Source: JBMYZL01 sp965661765
GTDB lineage: Bacteria; Bacteroidota; Bacteroidia; Flavobacteriales_D; Sanyastnellaceae
Reading direction: 5' to 3'
DNA: 64,000 bases
Assembly (NCBI GenBank): GCA_965661765.1
Contig: CBFIFE010000005.1
Location: forward strand, 20,548 to 84,547
Below are positions 16,275 to 25,178 of the stretch, in pieces. Position 1 is the stretch's first letter. Each line of letters starts with the position of its first letter. The position numbers and the translations under genes are program-made. The notes below the pieces were generated by a model, which saw nothing but the letters and a program-made list of their open reading frames with translations, had not been told where the DNA came from and ran no database searches.

Positions 16275-19200
16275 ATGAGCAATCGCAACGCGCTTTTGGC
16301 CAAACTCGAGGCCTTCATCCGCAAATACCATCGCAACGCGCTGATTCGCGGGTCCTTGATGACGGCTGCAGTCGGCGGAATGGGCTGGCTCACAGCGGTT
16401 TTGGCCGAACAATTGGGTCAGTTCGGCATTGCAGGTCGAACGGTGATGTTTTGGACATTCGTCGCCGTGTTCACTGCTGCGCTGGTGGGCTGGGTATTGC
16501 GCCCCCTCGCCGCATTGCTTCGCATCGGTCCGCGGCTGAGCCACGAAGATGCGAGCCGATTGATCGGCGACCATTTTCCGGAAATTGCCGACAAGTTGTT
16601 GAACACCTTGCAGTTGCAGGCACAGGCAGGTCAATCATCCGATGTGTCGTTGTTGCTGGCTTCCATCGATCAGCGAATGGCGGACATGGCCCCAATTCCC
16701 TTTTTGACAGCCGTCGATGTTCGCGAGAATGTGAAGTACCTGAAATATGCACTGCCGCCCTTGGTGGTTTTTGCTGGTTTGTACTTCTGGCAACCCCAAT
16801 GGGTGGCCGAACCGTCGAAGAGGCTCATTTCGCATCGAGCGTCCTTCACCCCCCCTCCCCCATTTGTGTTTCAACTGCTTACGGATGAACTGACAGCGCC
16901 CATGAACGCCCCGGTCAACGTCGAGGTTCAACTCGTCGGTGATGCGGTTCCGGGGGTTGTGTCCATGGTCGTTGAGGGAGCCTCCTTTCGAATGCGACCT
17001 GGTCAACGTGTTGGCACATTCACCCACACCTTCCCCAACCTCCGGCAGCCCACGACTTTCTTTTTCCGAGCACAGGGATACGAATCAGAGCGCTACACTC
17101 TTCTTCCGCTGCCAATTCCTGGCATCACCTCGTTTGCGATTCACGTCGAAGCGCCCGCGTACACCAACTGGTCAGCAGAAGACGTGAGCAATGTGGGGGA
17201 TTTGCGCGTCCCGGAAGGATCTCAAATTTCCTGGCAAATCACCCCTCGAGATGCAGATGCCGTTCGAATGCGAATGGGCGAAGAAAATTTGGTGCCGTTG
17301 GCATTGCCCAACAAGTCCATTCAGTTCACAAGCCTTGCAAGCCAGAGCATGTCGTATTGGATGATTCCAGAAAACGACGCCCTTGGCGCGCCCGACTCTG
17401 TTCGCTACACCCTTGAAGTTCTCAAAGACCAATACCCCAGCCTCCGGATTCAAGAAGAAGCCGATTCGGTATTTCGAGCCATTCGGTATTTCTATGGCAC
17501 CGTTCAAGACGACTATGGCTTCAGCCGTTTGCGGCTTGCTGCCCGTTTTTTGGAGAAGAAAAATGATGACGAGGTGCTTGCGGCAGGTGCGGCCGTCCGA
17601 CCTGCGCAAGGAGATGTGTTTCATGTAGAGTTGCCCGTACCTCAAGGTCGATCTGGAGACTTCGTTCATCGCTGGGACCTCAAAGAGGCGGGTGTCCAAC
17701 CCGGGGATGTCTTGGAGTATTGGTTCGAAATTTTCGACAACGATGGGGTCAATGGACCCAAGTCGACCCGGTCTGCCGTGCTGGTTCACGCAAGCCTGAG
17801 CGAAGAAGAAATCAAAGAAGAGCGCAAAGAACAAGGAGACGCCCTGGAAAAAGACCTCGAAGAACGCCTCGAGGAAGCAGAAGAACTCCGAACGGAACTT
17901 GATGAGTTGAAGGCCACCCTCCGAAAGGATGACAAGTTTGATTGGCAAGATGAACGCGCCATTGAGGAATTCCTGAAGAAACAAGAAGAACTCCGCAAAC
18001 AGCTCGAAGAACTGCGAGAGCAAAACGCCACAATGAACCTTCAGGATCAAGAGTTCAGTCCTGAAGAGGAGCGGATCATGGAAAAACAGGCCCAGTTGCA
18101 AGAATTGATGGAGAACGCCATGTCCGATGAACTTCAATCCATCTACGATGAAATGCGCCGGCTGATGGAGGAAATGAATCCGGACATCCTCGAAGAAATG
18201 AACGAACAGCTCGAGGAAATGACAGTCGACCAAGAGTCTCTGGAAAAAGAACTCGATCGCGCCCTCGAACAATTCAAACAACTCGAGTGGGAAAAAGGGC
18301 TGGAGGACTTCATGTCCGAAATGGAAGAACTCGCAGAGAAACAAGAAGAGCTCGCCCAAGACACAGAGGAAGAAACTGTTCCTCAAGACGAACTCAAAGA
18401 ACGCCAACAAGAACTGAACGACGCCTTCGAAAAACTCTCTGAAGACTACGAGGAGCTTGAGAAAAAGAACGAAGAGCTCGAAAACCCCAACCCGATGATG
18501 GACATCGGCCAAGAGGAGCAGGAGATTCAAGAACAAATGAAAGAAGGCCTTGAGCAAATCGAGAAAAACAAGAACAAAAAGGCAGCAGATCAGCAACAAC
18601 AGGCGGCTGATGACATGAAGAAGATGGCCCAACAAATGCAGCAAATGCAAATGGAAATGCAGCAGCAATCCGCCGAGGAGGACATGGATGCGCTGCGGGC
18701 CTTGCTGGAAAACATCATTTCCCTGTCGTTTGATGAAGAACTCCTGATGTCGGATTTGGGCCAAACCTCTCCACAAGACCCACGCTACACCGAACATGGA
18801 CAAACCCAGCGGCGACTGAAGGACGACGGAAAACTCGTCGAAGACTCCCTGTTTGCCCTGTCCAAAAGAATCCCGCAACTCTCCGCGATGGTCAACCGCG
18901 AAATTGGATTGGTCAACCACCACATGGAGAAAGCCTTGGGTGGATTTGGTGATCGCCTGACAGACGAGATCACGGCAAACCAACAGTATGTGATGACCAG
19001 CTTCAACAACCTTGCCTTGATGCTCGATGAGGCCCTCCAGCAGATGCAACAGGCCATGGCCGAGTCGCAGCCTGGCAGCGGCAACTGCGAAAAGCCAGGC
19101 GGAAATGGCAAGCCATCTCCCTCGCCCAGTGCTGGTGAAATGAAGCGCATGCAAGATGCCCTGGGCAAGAAACTCGAGCAGATGAAGGAGATGATGGGAG

Positions 19201-19685
19201 AAGGCGCCAATGCCGGCATGTCGCCTTCGGAAAAGCGGCAACTGAGCAAGGAGCTCGCCTCCATGGCCGCACAACAACGCGCATTGCGCCAAATGGCTGA
19301 AAAGAAGGGGTCCGACCTCAATCAAGAGGGCCAAGGAGAAGGAAATGGTTTCAAGCAAATCGCAGCGGACATGGAGGCCTTGGAACGGCAGCTTGTCAAC
19401 AGAGAAGTTGACCTCGAGGCCATCGAAAGGCAGCGGGACATCATGACGCGCCTGCTCGAAGCGGAGAATGCAGAAAGGATTCGAGGGGAAAAAGAAGAAC
19501 GAGAATCTCGAACAGGCCGAGATTTGGTCACCCCTCCACCAGCAAGCATGCAAGAGTACCTCAACAAAAAAGCCTCCGAAACGGAGTGGTTACGAACAAT
19601 TCCACCTGAATTAGAACCTTACTACCGCGAGCGGGTGAACGAATATTTCAATACTTTGGGCAACGATATTTTTCCCGAGCCATGA
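16275..19685 (+). CDS. DUF4175 family membrane-anchored coiled-coil protein
   Basis: This 1,136-residue protein has two or three N-terminal membrane helices (about 25-45, 50-70 and 150-170). A beta-rich extracytoplasmic region of about 400 residues follows. The remaining C-terminal region, more than 500 residues, is extremely Glu/Gln/Lys-rich coiled coil (EELRKQLEELREQN-type heptads, a QQQ-rich stretch near 770-795). DUF4175 proteins are common in Bacteroidota and have no established function. Here it leads a run of overlapping genes (anti-sigma-like ATPase, ybeY, mnmG), an arrangement I recognise from other Bacteroidota. The low-complexity C-terminus explains the long antisense open frame over 17172-19553, which is not a gene. 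Confidence 0.82.
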   Translation: MSNRNALLAKLEAFIRKYHRNALIRGSLMTAAVGGMGWLTAVLAEQLGQFGIAGRTVMFWTFVAVFTAALVGWVLRPLAALLRIGPRLSHEDASRLIGDHFPEIADKLLNTLQLQAQAGQSSDVSLLLASIDQRMADMAPIPFLTAVDVRENVKYLKYALPPLVVFAGLYFWQPQWVAEPSKRLISHRASFTPPPPFVFQLLTDELTAPMNAPVNVEVQLVGDAVPGVVSMVVEGASFRMRPGQRVGTFTHTFPNLRQPTTFFFRAQGYESERYTLLPLPIPGITSFAIHVEAPAYTNWSAEDVSNVGDLRVPEGSQISWQITPRDADAVRMRMGEENLVPLALPNKSIQFTSLASQSMSYWMIPENDALGAPDSVRYTLEVLKDQYPSLRIQEEADSVFRAIRYFYGTVQDDYGFSRLRLAARFLEKKNDDEVLAAGAAVRPAQGDVFHVELPVPQGRSGDFVHRWDLKEAGVQPGDVLEYWFEIFDNDGVNGPKSTRSAVLVHASLSEEEIKEERKEQGDALEKDLEERLEEAEELRTELDELKATLRKDDKFDWQDERAIEEFLKKQEELRKQLEELREQNATMNLQDQEFSPEEERIMEKQAQLQELMENAMSDELQSIYDEMRRLMEEMNPDILEEMNEQLEEMTVDQESLEKELDRALEQFKQLEWEKGLEDFMSEMEELAEKQEELAQDTEEETVPQDELKERQQELNDAFEKLSEDYEELEKKNEELENPNPMMDIGQEEQEIQEQMKEGLEQIEKNKNKKAADQQQQAADDMKKMAQQMQQMQMEMQQQSAEEDMDALRALLENIISLSFDEELLMSDLGQTSPQDPRYTEHGQTQRRLKDDGKLVEDSLFALSKRIPQLSAMVNREIGLVNHHMEKALGGFGDRLTDEITANQQYVMTSFNNLALMLDEALQQMQQAMAESQPGSGNCEKPGGNGKPSPSPSAGEMKRMQDALGKKLEQMKEMMGEGANAGMSPSEKRQLSKELASMAAQQRALRQMAEKKGSDLNQEGQGEGNGFKQIAADMEALERQLVNREVDLEAIERQRDIMTRLLEAENAERIRGEKEERESRTGRDLVTPPPASMQEYLNKKASETEWLRTIPPELEPYYRERVNEYFNTLGNDIFPEP

Positions 19686-20095
19686 CAGAAACCATGCAGG
19701 AACTTCGCTTTCCATCTGTACCCGAGAACATCGCCCTCGTCGAACGCCTCATTGACGATTTTCGGGAGTCAGGCAACTTTCAAGAAGAATGCTACGGGGA
19801 CGTCCTGATCGCCATGACAGAGGCTGTGAACAACGCCATTGTGCACGGCAACAAACTGGACACGTCCAAAGAGGTCATCGTCGAATATGAGAGGCAAGAA
19901 AACAGCTTGTTCTTCAGAGTCCACGACCAAGGGCCGGGCTTTGACTTCGAGAACATTCCTGACCCAACAGCCCCTGAGAACATCGAGAAGCCCAACGGAC
20001 GCGGTGTCTTTTTGATGCGTTCTCTCGCTGATGATTGTGCATTTTTGGAGGAGGGCAGAATCGTCGAACTGACATTTGCGAAGGTTTTTGCGTGA
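19682..20095 (+). CDS. Anti-sigma regulatory factor-like serine/threonine kinase (HATPase_c)
   Basis: The 137 residues form a stand-alone GHKL ATPase of the RsbW/SpoIIAB type. The N box is MTEAVNNAIVHGNK and the G1 box is VHDQGPGFDFENIPDP. A glycine-rich lid, NGRGVFLMRSLADD, follows. Members phosphorylate anti-anti-sigma factors or sequester sigma factors, but no STAS partner or alternative sigma factor is in the window. It overlaps DUF4175 by ATGA and ybeY by GTGA, so all three should be made from one message. The family is clear and the regulatory target is unknown. Confidence 0.85.
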   Translation: MTETMQELRFPSVPENIALVERLIDDFRESGNFQEECYGDVLIAMTEAVNNAIVHGNKLDTSKEVIVEYERQENSLFFRVHDQGPGFDFENIPDPTAPENIEKPNGRGVFLMRSLADDCAFLEEGRIVELTFAKVFA

Positions 20096-20517
20096 TCCAG
20101 TTTCTGAACGCAGACCACCCCTTTCGCGTGCCCCAAAAGCGCAAAACAAGAGGCTGGTTGCAGGGCATCATCCATGGTTATGAGAAAACGGAAGGTGAGA
20201 TCAACATCATCTGCTGTTCCGATGCCTATCTGCTGAATATCAACCAACGAGAACTGAACCACGACACGTACACGGACATCATCACGTTCGATTTCTGCGT
20301 CGGTGATGTGACCTCCGGAGACTTGTTCATTTCAGTCGATCGAACGAAAGAAAATGCACGGACCTTCGGTGTCAAGCATCAGATTGAATTCAGCCGCGTC
20401 ATGGCACATGGCATTCTGCACCTGATTGGCTTCCACGACAAGACCCCGAAGCAAAAAGCCAGCATGCGCGAGGCTGAGAACAGAGCCCTTGCGCAGTTGT
20501 TCCACGTGAAACCCTGA
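20092..20517 (+). CDS. ybeY: Endoribonuclease YbeY (rRNA maturation)
   Basis: This 141-residue zinc-dependent endoribonuclease acts in 16S rRNA 3'-end maturation and ribosome quality control. The metal site HGILHLIGFHD matches the family H-x3-H-x5-H pattern. The preceding substrate-groove segment TDIITFDF-x-DLFIS is also typical. The GTG at 20092 overlaps the preceding stop as GTGA and is preferred over the longer frame from 20035. The last codons overlap a parS-like palindrome at 20498-20513, so the C-terminal FHVKP is encoded within a DNA site. Confidence 0.9.
   Translation: MIQFLNADHPFRVPQKRKTRGWLQGIIHGYEKTEGEINIICCSDAYLLNINQRELNHDTYTDIITFDFCVGDVTSGDLFISVDRTKENARTFGVKHQIEFSRVMAHGILHLIGFHDKTPKQKASMREAENRALAQLFHVKP
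20498..20513. other. parS-like ParB site 1 (TGTTCCACGTGAAACC)
   Basis: The site matches GTTNCACGTGNAAC, the core of the bacterial chromosome-partitioning site parS (consensus TGTTTCACGTGAAACA), with two differences from the full 16-mer. It lies inside the 3' end of ybeY. It is one of three such sites within 1.9 kb; I found none elsewhere in the window. Confidence 0.7.
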
Positions 20518-20520
20518 ATC

Positions 20521-22371
20521 ATGCTCCCAGAATATGACGTCATCGTCGTTGGTGCCGGTCATGCCGGCAATGAAGCCGCCGCCGCTTCTGCCAACCTCGG
20601 TGCAAGCACCTTGCTGATCACAATGAACATGGGCGTCATCGGACAGATGAGTTGCAATCCAGCCATGGGCGGTATTGCAAAAGGCCAAATCATTCGTGAA
20701 ATCGACGCCCTTGGGGGGTATTCCGGTTTGGTCAGCGACGAAAGCGCCATCCAGTTTCGAATGCTCAACAAATCCAAAGGGCCCGCCATGTGGAGCCCAA
20801 GGACGCAAAACGACCGCAACCGGTTTGCTGAATCATGGCGCCTCCGCTTGGAACAAACACCCAACCTTGACTTCTGGCAGGACATGGTCACTGGCATTTG
20901 GGTTGAAGGAGAAAACTGTGTCGGCGTCTGCTGTGGCGTTGCCGGTCGCATTCGCTCAAAAAAAGTTGTCCTCACCAACGGGACATTCTTGAACGCACTG
21001 ATGCACATCGGCGAACGACAGTTTGGCGGCGGACGTGCTGGCGAACGCGCAGCTACAGGCATTACTGAACAGCTGGTCGGTCTCGGGTTTTCCTCAGACA
21101 GAATGAAGACGGGCACACCTCCACGTGTGGATGGTCGATCCATTGACTACAGCAAAATGGAAGAACAACTGGGCGATGCCCAACCCTCCAAATTCTCTTT
21201 TCTTCCATCAGCACCATTGACCAAGCAACGCTCTTGCCATATCACATATACATCCCCAATTGTCCACGACATCCTCAAGTCAGGTTTTGATCGATCGCCG
21301 ATGTTCAATGGCAGAATCCAAGGATTGGGGCCGCGCTACTGTCCTTCCATCGAGGACAAAATCGAAAGGTTTTCTGAGAAAGATGCCCACCAAATCTTTG
21401 TGGAACCCGAAGGTTGGAATACCGTCGAAGTTTACGTGAATGGCTTTTCCACAAGCCTCCCAGAAGACGTACAACTCCAAGCACTTCAACACATTTCTGG
21501 ATTCGAGAAGGCCAAAATCTTCCGGCCTGGCTATGCCGTGGAATACGATTTCTTCCATCCCACGCAGCTTCACTACAGCCTAGAAACCAAAATCATTTCC
21601 AACCTCTATTTCGCAGGCCAAATCAATGGAACCACAGGCTATGAAGAAGCGGCTGCCCAAGGTTTGATGGCCGGCATCAATGCCGCACGTTCCACGTGGA
21701 ACGCTGATCCCATTGTGCTCGGACGCGACCAAGCATACATCGGTGTTCTCATCGATGACCTCGTCTCGAAGGGAACGAAGGAGCCCTATCGCATGTTCAC
21801 GTCCAGGGCTGAATACCGAATCCTTTTGCGGCAAGACAATGCCGACGAAAGGTTGACCCCGATTGCAACTGCCATCGGTTTGGCTTCAAAAAATCGCATC
21901 GACAGATTCACGGAGAAACAAAAACGCATCAAGGAAACAGCGAAACAAATTGCTTCCACGAGCGTACCACCTCAGGCAGCCAACCCCATTCTGATCAAAA
22001 AGAAAAGCAGTCCCCTTTCGCAGAAAACGAAAGCCATCTCCATCCTTTCAAGGCCTGAAATGCATTTTTCCGACATCCTCGAAATGATGCCCAACGCATT
22101 TGAACCAGAACAAGAGGTCCAGGAAGCCGTGGAAATCTCCGTCAAATACGCGGGGTACATCGAGAAGGAACAAGAAATGGCCACCAAACTCAAACGCTTG
22201 GAGAGCATTCAGATTCCGACCCATTTCGATTACCACAAATACACATCGCTATCTGCCGAGTCTCGGGAAAAACTGTCACATCACCAACCGGCCACGCTTC
22301 ATGAGGCCTCAAAAATATCGGGCGTTTCAGCATCTGACCTCAGCGTTCTGCTGATTCAACTTGGTCGCTGA
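20521..22371 (+). CDS. mnmG: tRNA uridine-5-carboxymethylaminomethyl modification enzyme MnmG
   Basis: This full-length 616-residue FAD enzyme works with MnmE to install the cmnm5 modification at U34 of several tRNAs. The N-terminal Rossmann motif VVGAGHAGNEAA is at 10-21. The family signatures CNPAMGGIAKGQ, TGTPPRVDGRSID and GQINGTTGYEEAAAQGLMAG are all present, followed by the C-terminal MnmE/tRNA-binding helical domain. It starts three bases after the ybeY stop. Its coding region contains one parS-like palindrome and two more flank it. The gene (formerly gidA) is classically close to the chromosome origin. Confidence 0.95.
   Translation: MLPEYDVIVVGAGHAGNEAAAASANLGASTLLITMNMGVIGQMSCNPAMGGIAKGQIIREIDALGGYSGLVSDESAIQFRMLNKSKGPAMWSPRTQNDRNRFAESWRLRLEQTPNLDFWQDMVTGIWVEGENCVGVCCGVAGRIRSKKVVLTNGTFLNALMHIGERQFGGGRAGERAATGITEQLVGLGFSSDRMKTGTPPRVDGRSIDYSKMEEQLGDAQPSKFSFLPSAPLTKQRSCHITYTSPIVHDILKSGFDRSPMFNGRIQGLGPRYCPSIEDKIERFSEKDAHQIFVEPEGWNTVEVYVNGFSTSLPEDVQLQALQHISGFEKAKIFRPGYAVEYDFFHPTQLHYSLETKIISNLYFAGQINGTTGYEEAAAQGLMAGINAARSTWNADPIVLGRDQAYIGVLIDDLVSKGTKEPYRMFTSRAEYRILLRQDNADERLTPIATAIGLASKNRIDRFTEKQKRIKETAKQIASTSVPPQAANPILIKKKSSPLSQKTKAISILSRPEMHFSDILEMMPNAFEPEQEVQEAVEISVKYAGYIEKEQEMATKLKRLESIQIPTHFDYHKYTSLSAESREKLSHHQPATLHEASKISGVSASDLSVLLIQLGR
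21688..21703. other. parS-like ParB site 2 (CGTTCCACGTGGAACG)
   Basis: This perfect 16-base palindrome matches the GTTNCACGTGNAAC core on both arms. It is embedded in the mnmG coding region (residues around Ala-Arg-Ser-Thr-Trp-Asn). Being inside a conserved gene, it must satisfy both codon and DNA-site constraints. Confidence 0.7.
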
Positions 22372-22373
22372 AC

Positions 22374-22389
22374 TGTTTCACGTGAAACC
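22374..22389. other. parS-like ParB site 3 (TGTTTCACGTGAAACC)
   Basis: Fifteen of 16 bases match the canonical parS TGTTTCACGTGAAACA. It starts two bases after the mnmG stop, in the 51-bp spacer before the aldehyde dehydrogenase gene. It is the best of the three sites. Confidence 0.8.
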
Positions 22390-22410
22390 GAAGAACAAAA
22401 CCCAACCCAT

Positions 22411-22418
22411 TACCTTTG
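22411..22418 (+). promoter_or_regulatory. Bacteroidota -7 box (TACCTTTG)
   Basis: An exact TAnnTTTG element lies four bases before the ATG at 22423, which predicts transcription starting at or next to the start codon. It is 21 bases from parS-like site 3, so ParB binding there could affect it. No clear -33 element is seen. Confidence 0.5.
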
Positions 22419-22422
22419 CAGC

Positions 22423-23952
22423 ATGAACATGCAAGACATCCTCAACCGACTCGGTATCGCAAGCCAAAACGGCGGCGTATTCATTGGAAATCAACAACTT
22501 GGAAGCGGTGAGGTCATCGCATCTGTGTCACCAGTAGATGGCGCCACCATCGCCAGCTTCAGCACCGCCACAGCTCAAGAAACCGATCAAGCCATCAGCG
22601 CAGCCCAAAACGCCCAAAAGCAATGGCAAAAAACACCGGCACCGCTTCGTGGAGAGGTCGTCCGCCAGTTTGGCAATGCCCTGCGTGAACACAAAGCTGA
22701 TCTTGGGGCCTTGGTCAGTTATGAAATGGGAAAATCCTACCAAGAAGGATTGGGCGAGGTGCAAGAAATGATTGACATCTGCGACTTTGCTGTTGGACAA
22801 TCACGCATGCTTTACGGCATGACAACGCACAGTGAACGGCCCAACCACCGCATGTTCGAACAATGGCATCCAATGGGAGTTGTCGGCATCATTTCCGCCT
22901 TCAACTTCCCTGTCGCTGTGTGGGCATGGAACACCGCACTTGCATGGATCGCAGGAAATGCTTGTGTTTGGAAGCCTTCAGAAAAATCCACACTCTGCGC
23001 AATTGCCTGCCAAAACATTTGGAGCCAAGTTGCCGAAGCCAACAACGTTCCAGCCGCAATCTCGTGTGTCATCAGTGGCCGTGCTGACATCGGTCAGCAG
23101 CTCTGCGAAGACCACCGGGTCCCCTTGGTCAGCGCAACGGGCAGCACCCGCATGGGCAAAGCTGTCGCACAAACTGTCGCCGCGCGCTTGGGCAAAAGCT
23201 TGCTTGAACTCGGCGGCAACAACGCAGTCATCATTTCTCAACACGCCGACCTCAAAATGGTCATTCCAGCGACTGTCTTCGGCGCAGTTGGAACTTGTGG
23301 GCAACGCTGCACCAGCACGCGCCGATTGATCATTCACGAAAGCATTTACCCTCAAGTCAAAGAGGCACTGGTGTCCGCATATGCGCAACTTCGGATTGGT
23401 GACCCCCTGGATGAAAAAAACCATGTGGGCCCCTTGACAGACAAGGATGCCGTCAGCATGTACCTGAACGCACTGGAATCTGTTTCCCAACAAGGTGGGA
23501 CCTTCCTGGTCGAAGGAGGTGTTTTGACAGGCGACGCATACGAAAGCGGGTGCTACGTGAAGCCTGCGATTGCAGAAGTCAACAACGAGATGCAAATCGT
23601 GCAGGATGAAACCTTCGCGCCCATCTTGTACATCATGCCGTACAAGACCATCGAGGAAGCCATTGCACTGCAAAATGACGTGGCACAAGGACTGTCCAGC
23701 GCCATCATGACAAACCACGTGCGAGAGTCTGAGCTCTTCCTGAGTGCCAATGGATCCGACTGCGGCATCGCGAACGTGAACATCGGCACCTCCGGTGCTG
23801 AAATCGGCGGGGCCTTCGGTGGCGAAAAAGAGACTGGCGGTGGACGCGAGTCAGGCTCCGACGCATGGAAAGCGTACATGCGCCGCCAGACGAACACAAT
23901 CAATTACGGAGATTCCCTCCCGTTGGCGCAAGGCATCAAATTCGACATTTGA
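22423..23952 (+). CDS. Aldehyde dehydrogenase, ALDH7 (aminoadipate semialdehyde dehydrogenase)-like
   Basis: This 509-residue NAD(P)-dependent aldehyde dehydrogenase has E262 in LELGGNNA as general base and C296 in GTCGQRCTSTRR as nucleophile. The cofactor region is SAFNFPVAVWAWN and SATGSTRMG. Closest resemblance by eye is to the ALDH7/antiquitin group, which oxidises alpha-aminoadipic semialdehyde in lysine breakdown. Supporting details are LELGGNNA, GQRCTSTRR and the GGEKETGGGRESGSDAWK C-terminus. No other lysine-catabolism gene is adjacent, so the substrate rests on family resemblance alone. Its start may be the ATG at 22423 or the one at 22429. Confidence 0.85.
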   Translation: MNMQDILNRLGIASQNGGVFIGNQQLGSGEVIASVSPVDGATIASFSTATAQETDQAISAAQNAQKQWQKTPAPLRGEVVRQFGNALREHKADLGALVSYEMGKSYQEGLGEVQEMIDICDFAVGQSRMLYGMTTHSERPNHRMFEQWHPMGVVGIISAFNFPVAVWAWNTALAWIAGNACVWKPSEKSTLCAIACQNIWSQVAEANNVPAAISCVISGRADIGQQLCEDHRVPLVSATGSTRMGKAVAQTVAARLGKSLLELGGNNAVIISQHADLKMVIPATVFGAVGTCGQRCTSTRRLIIHESIYPQVKEALVSAYAQLRIGDPLDEKNHVGPLTDKDAVSMYLNALESVSQQGGTFLVEGGVLTGDAYESGCYVKPAIAEVNNEMQIVQDETFAPILYIMPYKTIEEAIALQNDVAQGLSSAIMTNHVRESELFLSANGSDCGIANVNIGTSGAEIGGAFGGEKETGGGRESGSDAWKAYMRRQTNTINYGDSLPLAQGIKFDI

Positions 23953-23962
23953 TCTTTCAACC

Positions 23963-25171
23963 ATGCAGCACCCATTTCCATCCCTTGCCTTTTCCATTAT
24001 CCTCGCAGGCGTCCTCTTCGCCTGCGGGGATGGCGAACACAAGGCCCCAGAACCCGCTGGGTCCCACGAACAATGGTATGAGCTGCAATTTGCCCTGAAC
24101 GACAGTGTCCGGGCCAGTGCATATGCGAACGGCAGTCAAGACAGTTTGGTCATCCAAAACAATGGGGAGGAGATTGCTCTGGAACGCCTCACAAACGGCA
24201 ACTACAGAATTCCTGTATTCGATGGAGCGATTGCCGGGGAATGGAGCGAAAACAACACCTTCACCGGAGAATGGCTGGACAAAATGACCGATCCTTTTGG
24301 ACGCATTCCACTCACCATTCGACGCATCCCCAATCCCCCTTCGTTCGCTGAGCACAATTTGACATCTGAACCGAAAAAACCATATGCGCTGACCATCGCA
24401 GCAGAAGGCAGTGCCGCTTGGTTTGGTCAACTCATTTTGCAAACCAACAAGAGCGCTGCACTTGCAACCATCAAGACAGATACTGGTGATTTGCGCTACC
24501 TCGGCGGCGAAAAGGACGATGAGAACATCGTCTTAACGACCTTCGACGGTGCACACCTCTACCGCATCGATGTCTCGCTGGGCGACGACTCTCTGCATGG
24601 GACTTTTCACGCCCATTCGGGATACACAGCTGCAATCACAGGGCATCCGTTGGCCCACCTGCCGCCCTCAGATCCCATGCGGATCAAAGCCACGGGCCCT
24701 TTGGATTTCACTGTCGTCGTCGACCAAGACAGCACAGTCGAACGCTGGACGGCTGACCGTTTCCAAGGCCATGTCACCATCATCGATTTGATGGGCACAT
24801 GGTGTCCCAATTGCATGGACGCCACCCGCCTTTTGAAAGAACTCAAAACGGAGTTTCCCAGTCTTCAAATCGCTTCCGTCGCGTTCGAAAGAAAGTCCAA
24901 TCCTCGAGCGACCTTTGAACGATTCCAGCGATTTCAAAGGGATATGGGCGTGAATTGGCCAATTGTCTACGGCGGGCCTGCGCGGAAAAAAGAAACGGCG
25001 TACAAGATGGACTTTCTCACCGGTTTTGAGAGCTTCCCCACCACGTTGATCCTTGACAAACAAGGCAACATCGCCTACGTCCACACCGGTTTCAATGGAC
25101 CCGCTACAGGCAGTGCATATGAACAGGAAAGGAAATTCTTCCGCGCCGCTGTGAGGAGCCTGCAACCCTGA
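23963..25171 (+). CDS. TlpA-like thioredoxin-fold lipoprotein
   Basis: This 402-residue protein has a lipoprotein signal (LAGVLFAC, lipidated Cys near residue 20). A beta-rich N-terminal region of about 250 residues resembles the DUF4369-type domain that precedes Bacteroidota TlpA proteins. A thioredoxin domain follows with the redox motif TWCPNC at about 277-282. It is expected in the periplasm, acting as a disulfide reductase. The TlpA-type insert and a cis-proline region (FPTTLIL) are visible. The start is the ATG at 23963, 8 bases after the ALDH stop region, so it may be co-transcribed with that gene. It converges on the RpiB-M28 gene with only seven bases between stops. Confidence 0.8.
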   Translation: MQHPFPSLAFSIILAGVLFACGDGEHKAPEPAGSHEQWYELQFALNDSVRASAYANGSQDSLVIQNNGEEIALERLTNGNYRIPVFDGAIAGEWSENNTFTGEWLDKMTDPFGRIPLTIRRIPNPPSFAEHNLTSEPKKPYALTIAAEGSAAWFGQLILQTNKSAALATIKTDTGDLRYLGGEKDDENIVLTTFDGAHLYRIDVSLGDDSLHGTFHAHSGYTAAITGHPLAHLPPSDPMRIKATGPLDFTVVVDQDSTVERWTADRFQGHVTIIDLMGTWCPNCMDATRLLKELKTEFPSLQIASVAFERKSNPRATFERFQRFQRDMGVNWPIVYGGPARKKETAYKMDFLTGFESFPTTLILDKQGNIAYVHTGFNGPATGSAYEQERKFFRAAVRSLQP

Positions 25172-25178
25172 AACCCAA

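Noticed and set aside
17172..19553. 793-codon open frame on the minus strand
   Set aside because: It is antisense to the Glu/Gln-rich coiled coil of DUF4175. The GAA/CAA-rich codons read as Phe/Leu on the other strand without stops. The protein is low-complexity, with no start context and no family motif.
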